Assembly: GCA_025459035.1 (NCBI GenBank)
Contig: JALORJ010000001.1
Span: 1-27,927 of the forward strand
Length of the DNA: 27,927 nucleotides
From: Burkholderiales bacterium
GTDB taxonomy: Bacteria > Pseudomonadota > Gammaproteobacteria > Burkholderiales > Ga0077523
Direction: 5' to 3'
The notes beneath the pieces were generated by a model that saw nothing but the letters and a program-made list of their open reading frames with translations, was not told the origin of the DNA and did no database searches. This document shows positions 10,252 to 17,864 of this stretch, piece after piece. Position 1 is the stretch's first letter. Every line of letters starts with the position of its first letter. The position numbers and the translations under genes were made by a program.

Positions 10252-11546
10252 GTTTCGTCATCGATCAGGTCCGCGGTCGCCGCGTGTGGGACTCGCGCGG
10301 CCGCCCGACGGTCGAGGCCGAGGTGCAGCTGCGCGGCGGCCCGACCGGTCGCGCGATCGCGCCGGCCGGGGCCTCGCGCGGGCGCCACGAGGCCATCGAC
10401 CTGCGCGACGGTGGCGAAGCCTTCGGCGGCTTCGACGTGACCCACGCGGTCGCGCACGTGAACGGCGAGATCGCACGCGCGCTCGCCGGCCTGCGCGCCG
10501 ACGACCAGGCCGGCGTCGACGCGGCCCTGATCGCGCTCGACGGCACGGCGCAGAAGGCACGCCTCGGCGGCAACGCGACGATCGCGGTGTCGATGGCCGT
10601 GCTGCACGCTGCGGCGGCGGCCGCCGGCATGCCGCTGTACGCGTGGTGCGCGCAGGACGCGCCGGTGCGGCTGCCGCTGCCGGAAATCCAGATCTTCGGT
10701 GGCGGGGCCCACGCCGGGCGGCGCGTCGACATCCAGGACTTCATGGTCATGGCCGTCGGGGCGACGTCGTTCGCGCAGGCGCTCGACCACACCGCCGAGG
10801 TCTATCGCGCGGCCGGCGCGCTGATGGCCGAGTCGGGCAAGGCGGCCGGCGTGGCCGACGAGGGCGGCTTCTGGCCGGTGTTCGACTCGAACGAGGAAGC
10901 GCTCGGGCTGCTGGTGCGCGCGATCGAGCGGGCCGGGTTCGTGCCGGGCGACGACGTCGCGATCTCGCTGGACATCGCCGCCTCCGAGTTCGGCCGGGAC
11001 GGGCGCTACACGCTGGGTCTCGAGCAGCGGGTGCTCGACACCGACGCGATGATCGACCTGCTGGTCGGCTGGTGCCGCCGCTACCCGATCGCGTCGATCG
11101 AGGATCCGCTGGCCGAGGACGATCCCGTCGGCCTGCAGCGCTTCACCGCCGCCGTCGGCCACCGCGTGCAGGTGATCGGTGACGACTACCTCGTCACCAG
11201 CGCCGACCGGGTCCGCGGCGCCGCGCGCGACCGCGCCGTCAACGCGGTGCTGGTGAAGCCGAACCAGGCGGGCACCGTCACCGAGACGCTCGCCGCGTGC
11301 CGCGCCGGGCAGGCGGCCGGCTTCGGCACGATCGTCTCGGCGCGCTCGGGCGAGACCGAGGACACGACGATCGTGCATCTGGCCACCGGCTGGGATGCCG
11401 GGCAGCTGAAGGTCGGCGCGTTCGCGCGCTCCGAGCGCATGGCCAAGTGGAACGAGGCGCTGCGGGTCGAGGCCTCGCTCGGCGCACGCGCGGTGTTCGC
11501 CGGCCGCGGGGTGCTGCCACCCGACGCCGGCCGGCCGCTGCCCTGA
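10248..11546 (+). CDS. Enolase paralogue with altered active site
   Basis: Enolase-fold protein of 432 residues, aligning end to end with bacterial enolase. The metal ligands are kept: the Glu in VADEGG, the Asp in SLDIAASEF, the Glu of SIEDP and the Asp of IGDDYL. The catalytic lysine in LVKPNQAGT and the later lysine in QLKVGAF are also kept, as is H155. Two positions differ from true enolase. The histidine of the SHRSGETED motif is alanine here (A365, VSARSGETED), and the glutamate of the QEFM motif is aspartate (D164, IQDFM). The first loop also reads PAGASRGRHE instead of PSGASTGSRE. It is therefore probably not the housekeeping glycolytic enolase and may dehydrate or otherwise process another phosphorylated acid. 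It overlaps the upstream kinase gene by ATGA, and a transporter gene follows. Confidence 0.9.
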   Translation: MSFVIDQVRGRRVWDSRGRPTVEAEVQLRGGPTGRAIAPAGASRGRHEAIDLRDGGEAFGGFDVTHAVAHVNGEIARALAGLRADDQAGVDAALIALDGTAQKARLGGNATIAVSMAVLHAAAAAAGMPLYAWCAQDAPVRLPLPEIQIFGGGAHAGRRVDIQDFMVMAVGATSFAQALDHTAEVYRAAGALMAESGKAAGVADEGGFWPVFDSNEEALGLLVRAIERAGFVPGDDVAISLDIAASEFGRDGRYTLGLEQRVLDTDAMIDLLVGWCRRYPIASIEDPLAEDDPVGLQRFTAAVGHRVQVIGDDYLVTSADRVRGAARDRAVNAVLVKPNQAGTVTETLAACRAGQAAGFGTIVSARSGETEDTTIVHLATGWDAGQLKVGAFARSERMAKWNEALRVEASLGARAVFAGRGVLPPDAGRPLP

Positions 11547-11602
11547 CCGCGTCGTCGCTGCCGACGTCCCCGCGCCACTTCCTGCGCGGCGTCGCGCGGA
11601 TC

Positions 11603-12460
11603 GTGTTCGCCGTCTTCATGTTCTCGTCGATGGACGCGTGCGCGAAGTGGGTGGTGCGGCAGGGCTACCCGGTGGGCCCGCTGGTCTGGGCGCGCTACGC
11701 GTCTCACCTCGCGTTCATGGCGGTGCTGCTCGGGCCGCGGCTGAAGCTCGACCTGGTGCGCACCCGCCGCCCGGCGCTGCAGGCACTGCGCGGCCTGCTG
11801 CTGCTCGGCTGCACCGGCTTCTTCTACCTGGCGCTGCAGCACCTGCCGCTCGCCGAGGCGACCGCGATCAACTTCGTCGGACCGGTGCTGGTGACGCTGC
11901 TGTCGGGATGGCTGCTGCACGAACGCGTGACGCCGCGCCAGTGGATCGCGGTGCTGACCGGCTTCGCGGGGGTCGTGGTGATCGTGCGCCCCGGCGGCCA
12001 GGTGTTCACGCCCGGCGCCGTGTTCCCGCTTGCGGTGGCCCTGTGCTTCAGCGGCTACCAGGTCGCGACGCGCAAGCTCGCCGGGCGCGAGAACCCGGTC
12101 GCGTCGCTGTTCTGGACGGCGATGGTCGGCACCGGCGTCACGTCGTTGCTGCTGCCGTGGACCTGGCAGGCCCCGACGCCCGCGCAGGCGGCGGTGATGA
12201 TCGGCATGGGGATGATGGGCGCGACCGGCCACTGGAGCCTGATCCGCGCGGTGGAGCACGCGTCGCCGACGGCGCTGGCGCCGTTCGTCTACACCCAGCT
12301 GCTGTGGTCGACCGGCCTCGCGTGGCTCGCGTTCGGCGACTTTCCCGACCACGTCACGCTGGTCGGCATGGCGGTGATCGTGATCGCAGGCCTGGCCGCG
12401 ATCGACTGGCGCCGGATGCGGCGCGCGACCGACGTCACCGACGACCCGGGGGTCCACTGA
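11603..12460 (+). CDS. EamA/DMT-family membrane transporter
   Basis: Inner-membrane protein with about ten hydrophobic helices in two EamA repeats (drug/metabolite transporter superfamily). Early residues FSSMDACAKWVV and PLVWARYASH and the mid-protein PLAEATAINFVGPVLVTLLSG are classic EamA signatures; the C-terminal repeat includes SPTALAPFVYTQLLWS. The start is uncertain. No ATG precedes the first helix without deep overlap of the enolase-like gene. GTG 11603 is given, although CTG 11543 (overlapping the previous stop) would add a more normal N-terminus of about 20 residues. It probably exports or imports a metabolite made or used by the kinase and enolase-like pair. The direction and substrate are unknown. 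Confidence 0.85.
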   Translation: MFAVFMFSSMDACAKWVVRQGYPVGPLVWARYASHLAFMAVLLGPRLKLDLVRTRRPALQALRGLLLLGCTGFFYLALQHLPLAEATAINFVGPVLVTLLSGWLLHERVTPRQWIAVLTGFAGVVVIVRPGGQVFTPGAVFPLAVALCFSGYQVATRKLAGRENPVASLFWTAMVGTGVTSLLLPWTWQAPTPAQAAVMIGMGMMGATGHWSLIRAVEHASPTALAPFVYTQLLWSTGLAWLAFGDFPDHVTLVGMAVIVIAGLAAIDWRRMRRATDVTDDPGVH

Positions 12461-12482
12461 AGACCGCCGGGCCGGGCACCCA

Positions 12483-12512
12483 CGCCACCGCCGCCCGTGG
12501 GCGGCGTTGGCG
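12483..12512. terminator. Hairpin terminator between convergent EamA and H-NS-like genes
   Basis: Arms 12483-12496 and 12499-12512 pair over 14 positions with a single mismatch; the innermost pairs would open to form the loop. It sits exactly between two convergent stop codons, so it could end transcription from both sides. There is no run of T on the + side, so it is not a textbook intrinsic terminator. Confidence 0.55.
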
Positions 12513-12529
12513 GGTCGAGGCGACGAATC

Positions 12530-12838
12530 TCAGATCAGGAACTCGTCCATCGAGCGGCCGGCATCGATCGCGGCCTGGATCCAGCCCGGCTTGCGCCCGC
12601 GGCCCGACCAGGTGCTGCCGTCGACATTGCGGTACTTGGGCGGAACGCTGCCCTTGCCGCCCGAGCGTCGGCGCATGGCCCCCCCCGCCGCGAAACCGAG
12701 ATCGGACGCGGTGAGGCCGTGTTCCTTGATCATCGCGCGCACCTGGGCGATCGCCTCGGCGTGCTCCTGCTTGCGCATTTCCTCGGCCTGTTCGAGGAGT
12801 TTCTGTGCCTGTGCCTTGAGTTCCAGATACGTGGCCAT
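12530..12838 (-). CDS. H-NS family nucleoid-associated protein
   Basis: DNA-binding protein of 102 residues in the betaproteobacterial H-NS family (BpH3-like). The N-terminal half is a charged coiled coil for oligomerisation (residues 5-40, rich in K, E and Q), followed by a flexible basic linker with RRRSGGKG. The C-terminal AT-hook-like domain YRNVDGSTWSGRGRKPGW at 69-86 is the diagnostic H-NS DNA-binding loop. The start at 12838 gives MATYLELKAQ; GGAGG lies 12 bases upstream, a rather long spacing. Such proteins bind AT-rich DNA and silence acquired or stress genes. It has its own promoter (12961-12989) and a leader of about 115 bases. It is divergent from a thioesterase gene. Confidence 0.92.
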   Translation of the reverse strand: MATYLELKAQAQKLLEQAEEMRKQEHAEAIAQVRAMIKEHGLTASDLGFAAGGAMRRRSGGKGSVPPKYRNVDGSTWSGRGRKPGWIQAAIDAGRSMDEFLI

Positions 12839-12960
12839 GGAAAGTGACAACCTCCGGTGAAGATGCGTCTGGACGAATGCAACCGACCCTGGCAAAGGGC
12901 GATCGCCTGCAGGAATCCCGGAAGGTATCGCTTCATTTCCGTCCGGTGAAACCGGGGCGG

Positions 12961-12989
12961 AGTCTTTTGCCGTCGCCGGCAATTGTCAA
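12961..12989 (-). promoter_or_regulatory. Sigma70-type promoter for the H-NS-like gene
   Basis: On the minus strand a perfect -35 TTGACA (12989-12984) is followed, after exactly 17 bases, by AAGACT (12966-12961), which matches the -10 consensus at three positions. This lies in the most AT-rich intergenic stretch of the window (12839-13053). It would give a leader of about 115 bases before the ATG at 12838. Confidence 0.6.
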
Positions 12990-13053
12990 CGAGTTTTTCG
13001 CTACCCCTGTCGCCATGTCGCGACAGCCGCACCGTCAGAAAGGAGATCCGCCG

Positions 13054-13494
13054 ATGCAACGCCCCGTTCCGCTTGCGCGCAGCGGCTTCGCGCAATTCGA
13101 GCGCATTGCCACGCGCTGGGCCGACAACGATGTCTACGGCCATGTCAACAATGTCGTCCACTATCAGTGGTTCGACACCGTGGTGAATCGCTGGATGCTG
13201 GCGCGCGAACTGCTGGACCTGCGTCACGGGCCGGTGATCGGACTGGTCGTCGAAACCCGCTGCAACTATTTTGCGGCGCTGGCCTTTCCGCAGCTGATCG
13301 ACATCGGCCTGGCCGTGACGCGGATCGGTTCGACCAGCATCGTCTGGCAACTCGGCGTGTTCGCGGCCGATGCCGACTCGACGGCGGCGGTCGGCCATTT
13401 CGTGCATGTCACCGTCGATGCGGCAACCCACCGGCCGGTGCCGGTCCCGGACCGGTGGCGCGAGGCACTCGCGGCGCTCGCGCCACCGGCGTGA
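13054..13494 (+). CDS. 4HBT-family acyl-CoA thioesterase
   Basis: Hot-dog-fold thioesterase of 146 residues. The diagnostic 4-hydroxybenzoyl-CoA thioesterase segment RWADNDVYGHVNNVVHYQWF runs from residue 21 to 40, with the likely catalytic acid at D24/D26 and H30 and N32 following. Such enzymes hydrolyse acyl-CoA or acyl-ACP to the free acid and CoA; the acyl chain cannot be read from sequence. The start at ATG 13054 is supported by AGGAG at 13041-13045, eight bases upstream. An earlier in-frame ATG at 13015 lacks such a site. It is divergent from the H-NS-like gene and converges on the aldo/keto reductase. Confidence 0.9.
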   Translation: MQRPVPLARSGFAQFERIATRWADNDVYGHVNNVVHYQWFDTVVNRWMLARELLDLRHGPVIGLVVETRCNYFAALAFPQLIDIGLAVTRIGSTSIVWQLGVFAADADSTAAVGHFVHVTVDAATHRPVPVPDRWREALAALAPPA

Positions 13495-13506
13495 TGCCGG
13501 CGCACG

Positions 13507-13522
13507 GGCGTCGACCGACGCC
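13507..13522. terminator. Possible hairpin between convergent thioesterase and aldo/keto reductase genes
   Basis: A short perfect inverted repeat (13507-13513 with 13516-13522) lies just after the thioesterase stop and before the convergent reductase stop. An alternative longer-loop pairing joins 13485-13492 with 13518-13525. No T tract is present. Confidence 0.35.
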
Positions 13523-13524
13523 GG

Positions 13525-14529
13525 TCAGCCGAGGCGCCGGCCGAAGAAGGGATAGCGCGGATCCGAATAACCCGGCGTCGACGGATGACCCGGCGCCACG
13601 AGTGAATCGACGAGCGCCTCGTCGTCCTCCTGCCAGCGATAGTCGAGCGCCGCGTAGTAGTCGTTCCATTGCTCGAGCGTGCGCGGTCCGCCGATCACGC
13701 TCGAGACGATGCGATTGGCGAGCACCCACGCGATGGCGAACTGGCCGGGCGTGAGTCCGCGCGTGGCCGCATGCGCCGCGATCTTCTGCGCGATCAGCAA
13801 CGACTCGGCGCGGAATTCGGTTTCCATCATGCGCTTGTCCTTGCGCCCGGCGCGCGAATCGGCCGGCGGTTCGCTGCCCGGCGTGTACTTGCCGGTGAGC
13901 ACCCCGCGCGCAAGCGGGCTGTAGGGATTGACGCCGATGCCGTAGTGATCGCACGCCGGCAGCAGTTCGACTTCGGGCATGCGGTTCATCGCGTTGTAGT
14001 AGGGCTGCAGCACCACCGGCTTCGGCGTGCCGGTGGTACGGCACAGATGCATGACCTCGGCGATGCGCCAGCCGCGAAAGTTCGACAGACCGAAATGCAG
14101 GGCCTTGCCGGCGCGGATCACGTCGCCGATGGCGTCGACGGTTTCCTCGAGCGGCACTGCGACATCGTCGAAGTGCAGGTAGTACACGTCGACATGATCG
14201 ACGCCCAGGCGCTGCAGGCTCGCGTCGATCGCGGTGTGGATCCAGCGCCGCGACAGCCCGCCCTGCATCGGGGCGTCGCCCATCGCGTTGCCGACCTTGG
14301 TCGCGAGCACCCAGCGGTCACGGTCCTGCGCGATCAGTCGCCCGGTGATCCGTTCGGACTCCCCCTTCGCGTAGACGTCGGCGGTGTCGATCCAGTTGAC
14401 GCCGTGATCGCGCGCCGAGTCGACGATGCGCTTCGCCTCGTCGAGATCGGTCCGGTCGCCGAACATCATCGTGCCGAGGCACAGCGGCGACACCTGCAGG
14501 CCGCTGCGGCCGAGCGGTCGGGTTTGCAT
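13525..14529 (-). CDS. Aldo/keto reductase
   Basis: NADPH-dependent oxidoreductase of the AKR superfamily, 334 residues, a (beta/alpha)8 barrel acting on carbonyl compounds in the cytoplasm. The catalytic tetrad is visible as D48 and Y53 (WIDTADVYAKGESE), K78 (VLATKVG) and H119 (YYLHFDD). Later, GLSNFRGW, PYYNAMNR, YSPLARGVLTGKY and SSVIGGPRTLEQ are typical of the YajO/potassium-channel-beta-like AKRs. The ATG at 14529 has AGGAG eight bases upstream. The in-frame extension to 14601 is arbitrary sequence and was rejected. It is divergent from the MoxR gene. The substrate is unknown; detoxification of aldehydes is a common role for such orphan AKRs. Confidence 0.93.
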   Translation of the reverse strand: MQTRPLGRSGLQVSPLCLGTMMFGDRTDLDEAKRIVDSARDHGVNWIDTADVYAKGESERITGRLIAQDRDRWVLATKVGNAMGDAPMQGGLSRRWIHTAIDASLQRLGVDHVDVYYLHFDDVAVPLEETVDAIGDVIRAGKALHFGLSNFRGWRIAEVMHLCRTTGTPKPVVLQPYYNAMNRMPEVELLPACDHYGIGVNPYSPLARGVLTGKYTPGSEPPADSRAGRKDKRMMETEFRAESLLIAQKIAAHAATRGLTPGQFAIAWVLANRIVSSVIGGPRTLEQWNDYYAALDYRWQEDDEALVDSLVAPGHPSTPGYSDPRYPFFGRRLG

Positions 14530-14638
14530 GGGAGGAGCTCCTTCGCGCGGCGCGGGGAATGCCGATCGCATCGAGTCTGCCACGCCCTGCGGCCGCCCCA
14601 CGGACCGGGCGCCGGTTGGCGCGACGCGACGCGACGGC

Positions 14639-14644
14639 TACCTT
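14639..14644 (+). promoter_or_regulatory. Possible -10 element for the MoxR-type gene
   Basis: TACCTT ends ten bases before the GTG start at 14655, so transcription would begin almost at the start codon and the message would be nearly leaderless. No Shine-Dalgarno sequence precedes this GTG, which fits. No good -35 is seen. Confidence 0.3.
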
Positions 14645-14654
14645 CGACCGCGCC

Positions 14655-15578
14655 GTGACACCGCCCCCGCCCCTGCCCGACACCATCGACGCGACCGCCG
14701 CGCTGCTCGCCGACGGCGACTACCTGGCCGACCGCGACCTCGCGACGAGCCTGTTCCTCGCCCTGCGTCTGGCGCGCCCGATGCTGCTGGAGGGCGAAGC
14801 TGGCGTCGGCAAGACCGAGATCGCCCGGGTGCTTGCGCGGGTGCTCGACCGGCCGCTGATCCGGCTGCAGTGCTACGAGGGTCTCGATGTCGCGTCGGCC
14901 GTGTACGAATGGAACACGGCGCGCCAGATGCTCGAGATCCGGCTGGCCGAAGTGGCCGGCACCGCGGACCGCGACACCCTCGCACGCGACCTGTTCTCGG
15001 ACGCCTTCCTGATCCGCCGCCCGCTGCTGCAGGCGCTGCAGGGCACGCCGGGGCGCGCGCCGGTGCTGCTGATCGACGAACTCGACCGCACCGACGAGCC
15101 GTTCGAGGCCTATCTGCTCGAGGTGCTGTCCGACTTCCAGATCACCGTTCCCGAGCTCGGCACGATCCGCGCCCCCGAGCCGCCGATCGTCGTGATCACC
15201 TCCAACCGCACGCGCGAGATCCACGACGCGCTGAAGCGCCGCTGCCTGTACCACTGGGTCGACTACCCCGATGCGGCGCGCGAGCGCGCGATCGTCGGGC
15301 GCAAGGTGCCGCGCGCGGCCGAGCACCTCGCCGACGCGGTGGTCGCGTTCGTGCAGGCGTTGCGCGGTCAGGACCTGTTCAAGGCCCCGGGCGTGGCCGA
15401 GACGATCGACTGGGCGAACGCGCTGGTGGAACTCGATCGCACCACGCTCGATGCCGACGTCGTCGATCGCACGCTCGGCGTGCTGCTGAAGTACCAGGAC
15501 GACATCGCCCGCATCCGCGGCGCCGCCGGCGCGCGCCTGCTCGATTCCGCGCGCGCCGACCTTGCGCCCGCCCGCTGA
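14655..15578 (+). CDS. MoxR-type AAA+ ATPase
   Basis: Cytoplasmic AAA+ ATPase of the MoxR/CoxD type, 307 residues, usually a chaperone that works with a VWA partner to mature or activate a target complex. Walker A is GEAGVGKT at residues 47-54, Walker B is LLIDELD at 138-144, sensor 1 is in ITSNRT at 181-186, and an arginine-finger-like DALKRRC lies at 191-197. GTG 14655 is preferred. The in-frame ATG at 14559 would start inside the control region of the divergent reductase gene, and its extra 32 residues lack family similarity. The next gene starts 17 bases before this one's stop, and its product is the expected VWA partner. The client is not evident: no CO dehydrogenase or other oxidoreductase subunits lie nearby. 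Confidence 0.9.
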   Translation: MTPPPPLPDTIDATAALLADGDYLADRDLATSLFLALRLARPMLLEGEAGVGKTEIARVLARVLDRPLIRLQCYEGLDVASAVYEWNTARQMLEIRLAEVAGTADRDTLARDLFSDAFLIRRPLLQALQGTPGRAPVLLIDELDRTDEPFEAYLLEVLSDFQITVPELGTIRAPEPPIVVITSNRTREIHDALKRRCLYHWVDYPDAARERAIVGRKVPRAAEHLADAVVAFVQALRGQDLFKAPGVAETIDWANALVELDRTTLDADVVDRTLGVLLKYQDDIARIRGAAGARLLDSARADLAPAR

Positions 15579-16830
15579 CCCGGCGACCGCATCGGTCGGT
15601 GGGCACCTGACCGACCACGTCGTCCAGTTCGCCCGCGTGCTGCGGACCGCCGGGCTGCCCGTCGGACCGGACCGCGTCGTCGACGCGCTGCGCGCGCTGC
15701 AGATCGTCGGCGTGCGCGACCGGCGCGACTTCCGTGCGACGCTGGCGGCCCTGTTCGTCGACCGGCACGAGCGCCGCGCCGTGTTCGACCATGCGTTCGA
15801 CGCGTACTGGCGCGACCCGCGTCGGCTGGAGCACGCGCTCGCGACGCTGGCCCCGGGCGTGCTCGAAGCCGCCGACGCGCCGCGACCGGCCGCGCTGCCG
15901 CGGCGCCTCGAAGCGCTCGCGCCCGCGCGCCTGCGCACCGCGGTCGATGTCGCGTCGCCGCCGCGCGCGCCGGACATCGACGCGACCGGCACGCATTCGG
16001 CACGCGAGCGCCTGCGCCATGCCGACTTCGGCAGCATGACCACCGCCGAGGCCGACGCCGCGAAGCACTGCATCGCCGCGCTGCGGCTGCCGGTGGCCGA
16101 GGTGCGGACACGCCGCCTGCGCCCCGATGCGCGCGGCCCGCGCATCGACCTGCGCGACTCGCTGCGTGCATCGCTGCGTCTGGGCCCGGACGCACTCGTG
16201 CTGCGCCGGCGCGGGCCGCGCTTCGTGCCGCCGCCGCTGGTGGTCCTCTGCGACATCTCCGGCTCGATGGCGCGCTACTCGCGGCTGTTCCTGCACTTCG
16301 CGCACGCGCTCACCGACGCCCGCGGCCACGTCGACACCTTCGTCTTCGGCACACGCCTCACGCGCATCACGCACGCGCTGCGGCACCGCGACGTCGACGT
16401 CGCCGTCGACGCCGCCACGCGCGTGGCGGTCGACTGGGCCGGCGGCACGCGCATCGGCGCGGCGCTCGCCGAGTTCAACCTGCGCTGGTCGCGCCGCGTG
16501 CTCGGCGCGCGTGCGGTGGTGCTGCTGATCACCGACGGGCTCGACCGCGCCGACACCGGCGTGCTCGCGGCCGCGATGGAGCGGCTGCACAAGTCGTGTC
16601 ACCGGCTGCTGTGGCTCAACCCGCTGCTGCGCCACGACGGTTTCCGCGCGATCGCGTCGGGCCCGCGTGCGATGCAGCCGCACGTCGACGCGCTGCTGCC
16701 GGTGCACAACCTCGCGAGCCTCGCGGACCTCGGGCGCGCGCTGGCCGACGGCGACGCGATCGCACGACGCGCGCCGAGGCGCTCCGTACACTGCGCCCCC
16801 TCTGCCTCCGCCGGACCGCTCGCGCCATGA
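15562..16830 (+). CDS. VWA-domain protein, CoxE-like (TTG start)
   Basis: A 422-residue protein with a C-terminal von Willebrand A domain of the CoxE type. The metal-ion adhesion site is DISGS at residues 231-235, and the later MIDAS aspartate is in LLITDGLD (D325); GGTRIGAAL lies between them. The N-terminal half is arginine- and alanine-rich with SVGGHLTDHVVQFARVLRTAG, as in CoxE relatives. The TTG start at 15562 overlaps the MoxR stop by 17 bases. An ATG start further in would delete the family N-terminus. MoxR/VWA pairs act together to insert metals into, or activate, partner proteins. The stop overlaps the ATG of the quinone oxidoreductase gene, so all three are coupled. No signal peptide or membrane helix is seen. 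Confidence 0.88.
   Translation: MRPPADPATASVGGHLTDHVVQFARVLRTAGLPVGPDRVVDALRALQIVGVRDRRDFRATLAALFVDRHERRAVFDHAFDAYWRDPRRLEHALATLAPGVLEAADAPRPAALPRRLEALAPARLRTAVDVASPPRAPDIDATGTHSARERLRHADFGSMTTAEADAAKHCIAALRLPVAEVRTRRLRPDARGPRIDLRDSLRASLRLGPDALVLRRRGPRFVPPPLVVLCDISGSMARYSRLFLHFAHALTDARGHVDTFVFGTRLTRITHALRHRDVDVAVDAATRVAVDWAGGTRIGAALAEFNLRWSRRVLGARAVVLLITDGLDRADTGVLAAAMERLHKSCHRLLWLNPLLRHDGFRAIASGPRAMQPHVDALLPVHNLASLADLGRALADGDAIARRAPRRSVHCAPSASAGPLAP
16787..16792 (+). promoter_or_regulatory. Possible internal -10 element for the quinone oxidoreductase gene
   Basis: TACACT lies 34 bases before the ATG at 16827, inside the end of the VWA gene. It resembles -10 elements commonly seen just upstream of genes in GC-rich betaproteobacteria. 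No clear -35 is visible, so it is only a suggestion that the oxidoreductase has its own promoter. Confidence 0.3.
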
Positions 16831-17828
16831 CCGCCCTGCCCGCATCGATGCCCGCCGTCGAGATCGAGACCCCCGGCGGCCCGGAGGTGCTGAAGCCGGT
16901 GACCCGTGCGCTGCCGGTGCCGCGCGGCGGCGAAGTGCTGATCCGCGTCGTGGCCGCCGGCGTCAACCGCCCCGACGTCATGCAGCGCCAGGGGCTGTAT
17001 CCGCTGCCGCCGGGGGTGTCGGACCTGCCGGGGCTCGAGGTGGCCGGCACGATCGCCGCGGTCGGCGCGGACGTGACCGGGCTCGCCATCGGCGACGCGG
17101 TCTGCGCGCTGACCCCCGGGGGCGGCTACGCCGGCTACTGCACGACGCCTGCGCCGCAGTGCCTGCCCATCCCGGCGGGGCTGTCGATGATCGAGGCCGC
17201 CGCGCTGCCGGAGACCTGCTTCACGGTCTGGATCAACGTCTTCGACCGCGGTCGGCTGGCGCCCGGCGAGACGCTGCTCGTCCAGGGCGGCGCCAGCGGC
17301 ATCGGCACCACCGCGATCCAGATCGCCGCCGCGCGCGGGCACCGCGTGTTCGTGACGGCCGGCACGGACGACAAGTGCCGCGCGTGCGAGGCGCTCGGCG
17401 CCGAGCGCGGCATCAACTACCGCACCGAGGACTTCGTCGAGATCGTGCGAGCCGCCACCGACGGGCGCGGCGTCGACGTGATCCTCGACATGGTGGGCGG
17501 CGACTACGTGCCGCGCGAGATCAAGGCGCTCGCGGTCGACGGGCGGCTGTCGCTGATCGCGTTTCTCGGCGGCACGCGCACGACGCTCGACCTGGCCGAG
17601 GTGCTCTACAAGCGCCTCACGCTCACGGCATCGACGCTGCGGCCGCGCAGCGTCGAGTACAAGGCCGCGATCGCGCGTGCGCTCGAACGCGAGGTGTGGC
17701 CGCTGATCGCGGCCGGCCGCGTGCGACCGGTGATCCATCGCACCTTCCCGCTCGCGCAGGCGGCACAGGCGCACACGCTGCTCGAGTCGAGCACCCACAC
17801 CGGCAAGATCGTGCTGACGGTCGACTGA
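16827..17828 (+). CDS. NAD(P)H-quinone oxidoreductase (PIG3/zeta-crystallin-like MDR family)
   Basis: Zinc-free medium-chain dehydrogenase/reductase of 333 residues, similar to the PIG3/QOR group that reduces quinones with NADPH. The N-terminal catalytic domain contains GVNRPDVMQRQGLYPLPPG and the DLPGLEVAGTIAAVG segment; the Rossmann glycine motif GGASGIGTTAIQIA lies near residues 153-166. A late LYKRLTLTASTLRPRS segment is typical of PIG3 relatives. No structural-zinc cysteine lobe is present, as expected for this group. The ATG at 16827 overlaps the VWA stop as ATGA. Whether it belongs functionally to the MoxR/VWA pair or merely follows it is not clear. Confidence 0.92.
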   Translation: MTALPASMPAVEIETPGGPEVLKPVTRALPVPRGGEVLIRVVAAGVNRPDVMQRQGLYPLPPGVSDLPGLEVAGTIAAVGADVTGLAIGDAVCALTPGGGYAGYCTTPAPQCLPIPAGLSMIEAAALPETCFTVWINVFDRGRLAPGETLLVQGGASGIGTTAIQIAAARGHRVFVTAGTDDKCRACEALGAERGINYRTEDFVEIVRAATDGRGVDVILDMVGGDYVPREIKALAVDGRLSLIAFLGGTRTTLDLAEVLYKRLTLTASTLRPRSVEYKAAIARALEREVWPLIAAGRVRPVIHRTFPLAQAAQAHTLLESSTHTGKIVLTVD

Positions 17829-17864
17829 CCGTCCGCCGCCGCGCCGCGCGCCGACGGCCGCGCG

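Noticed and set aside
14466..16845. Long minus-strand frames opposite MoxR and VWA genes
   Set aside because: Arg/Ala-rich shadows with no motifs; the plus-strand genes carry complete Walker and MIDAS motifs.
17829..17864. Hairpin terminator between the quinone oxidoreductase and HD-protein genes
   Set aside because: Only short imperfect CG-rich pairing can be drawn, not better than expected in such GC-rich DNA.
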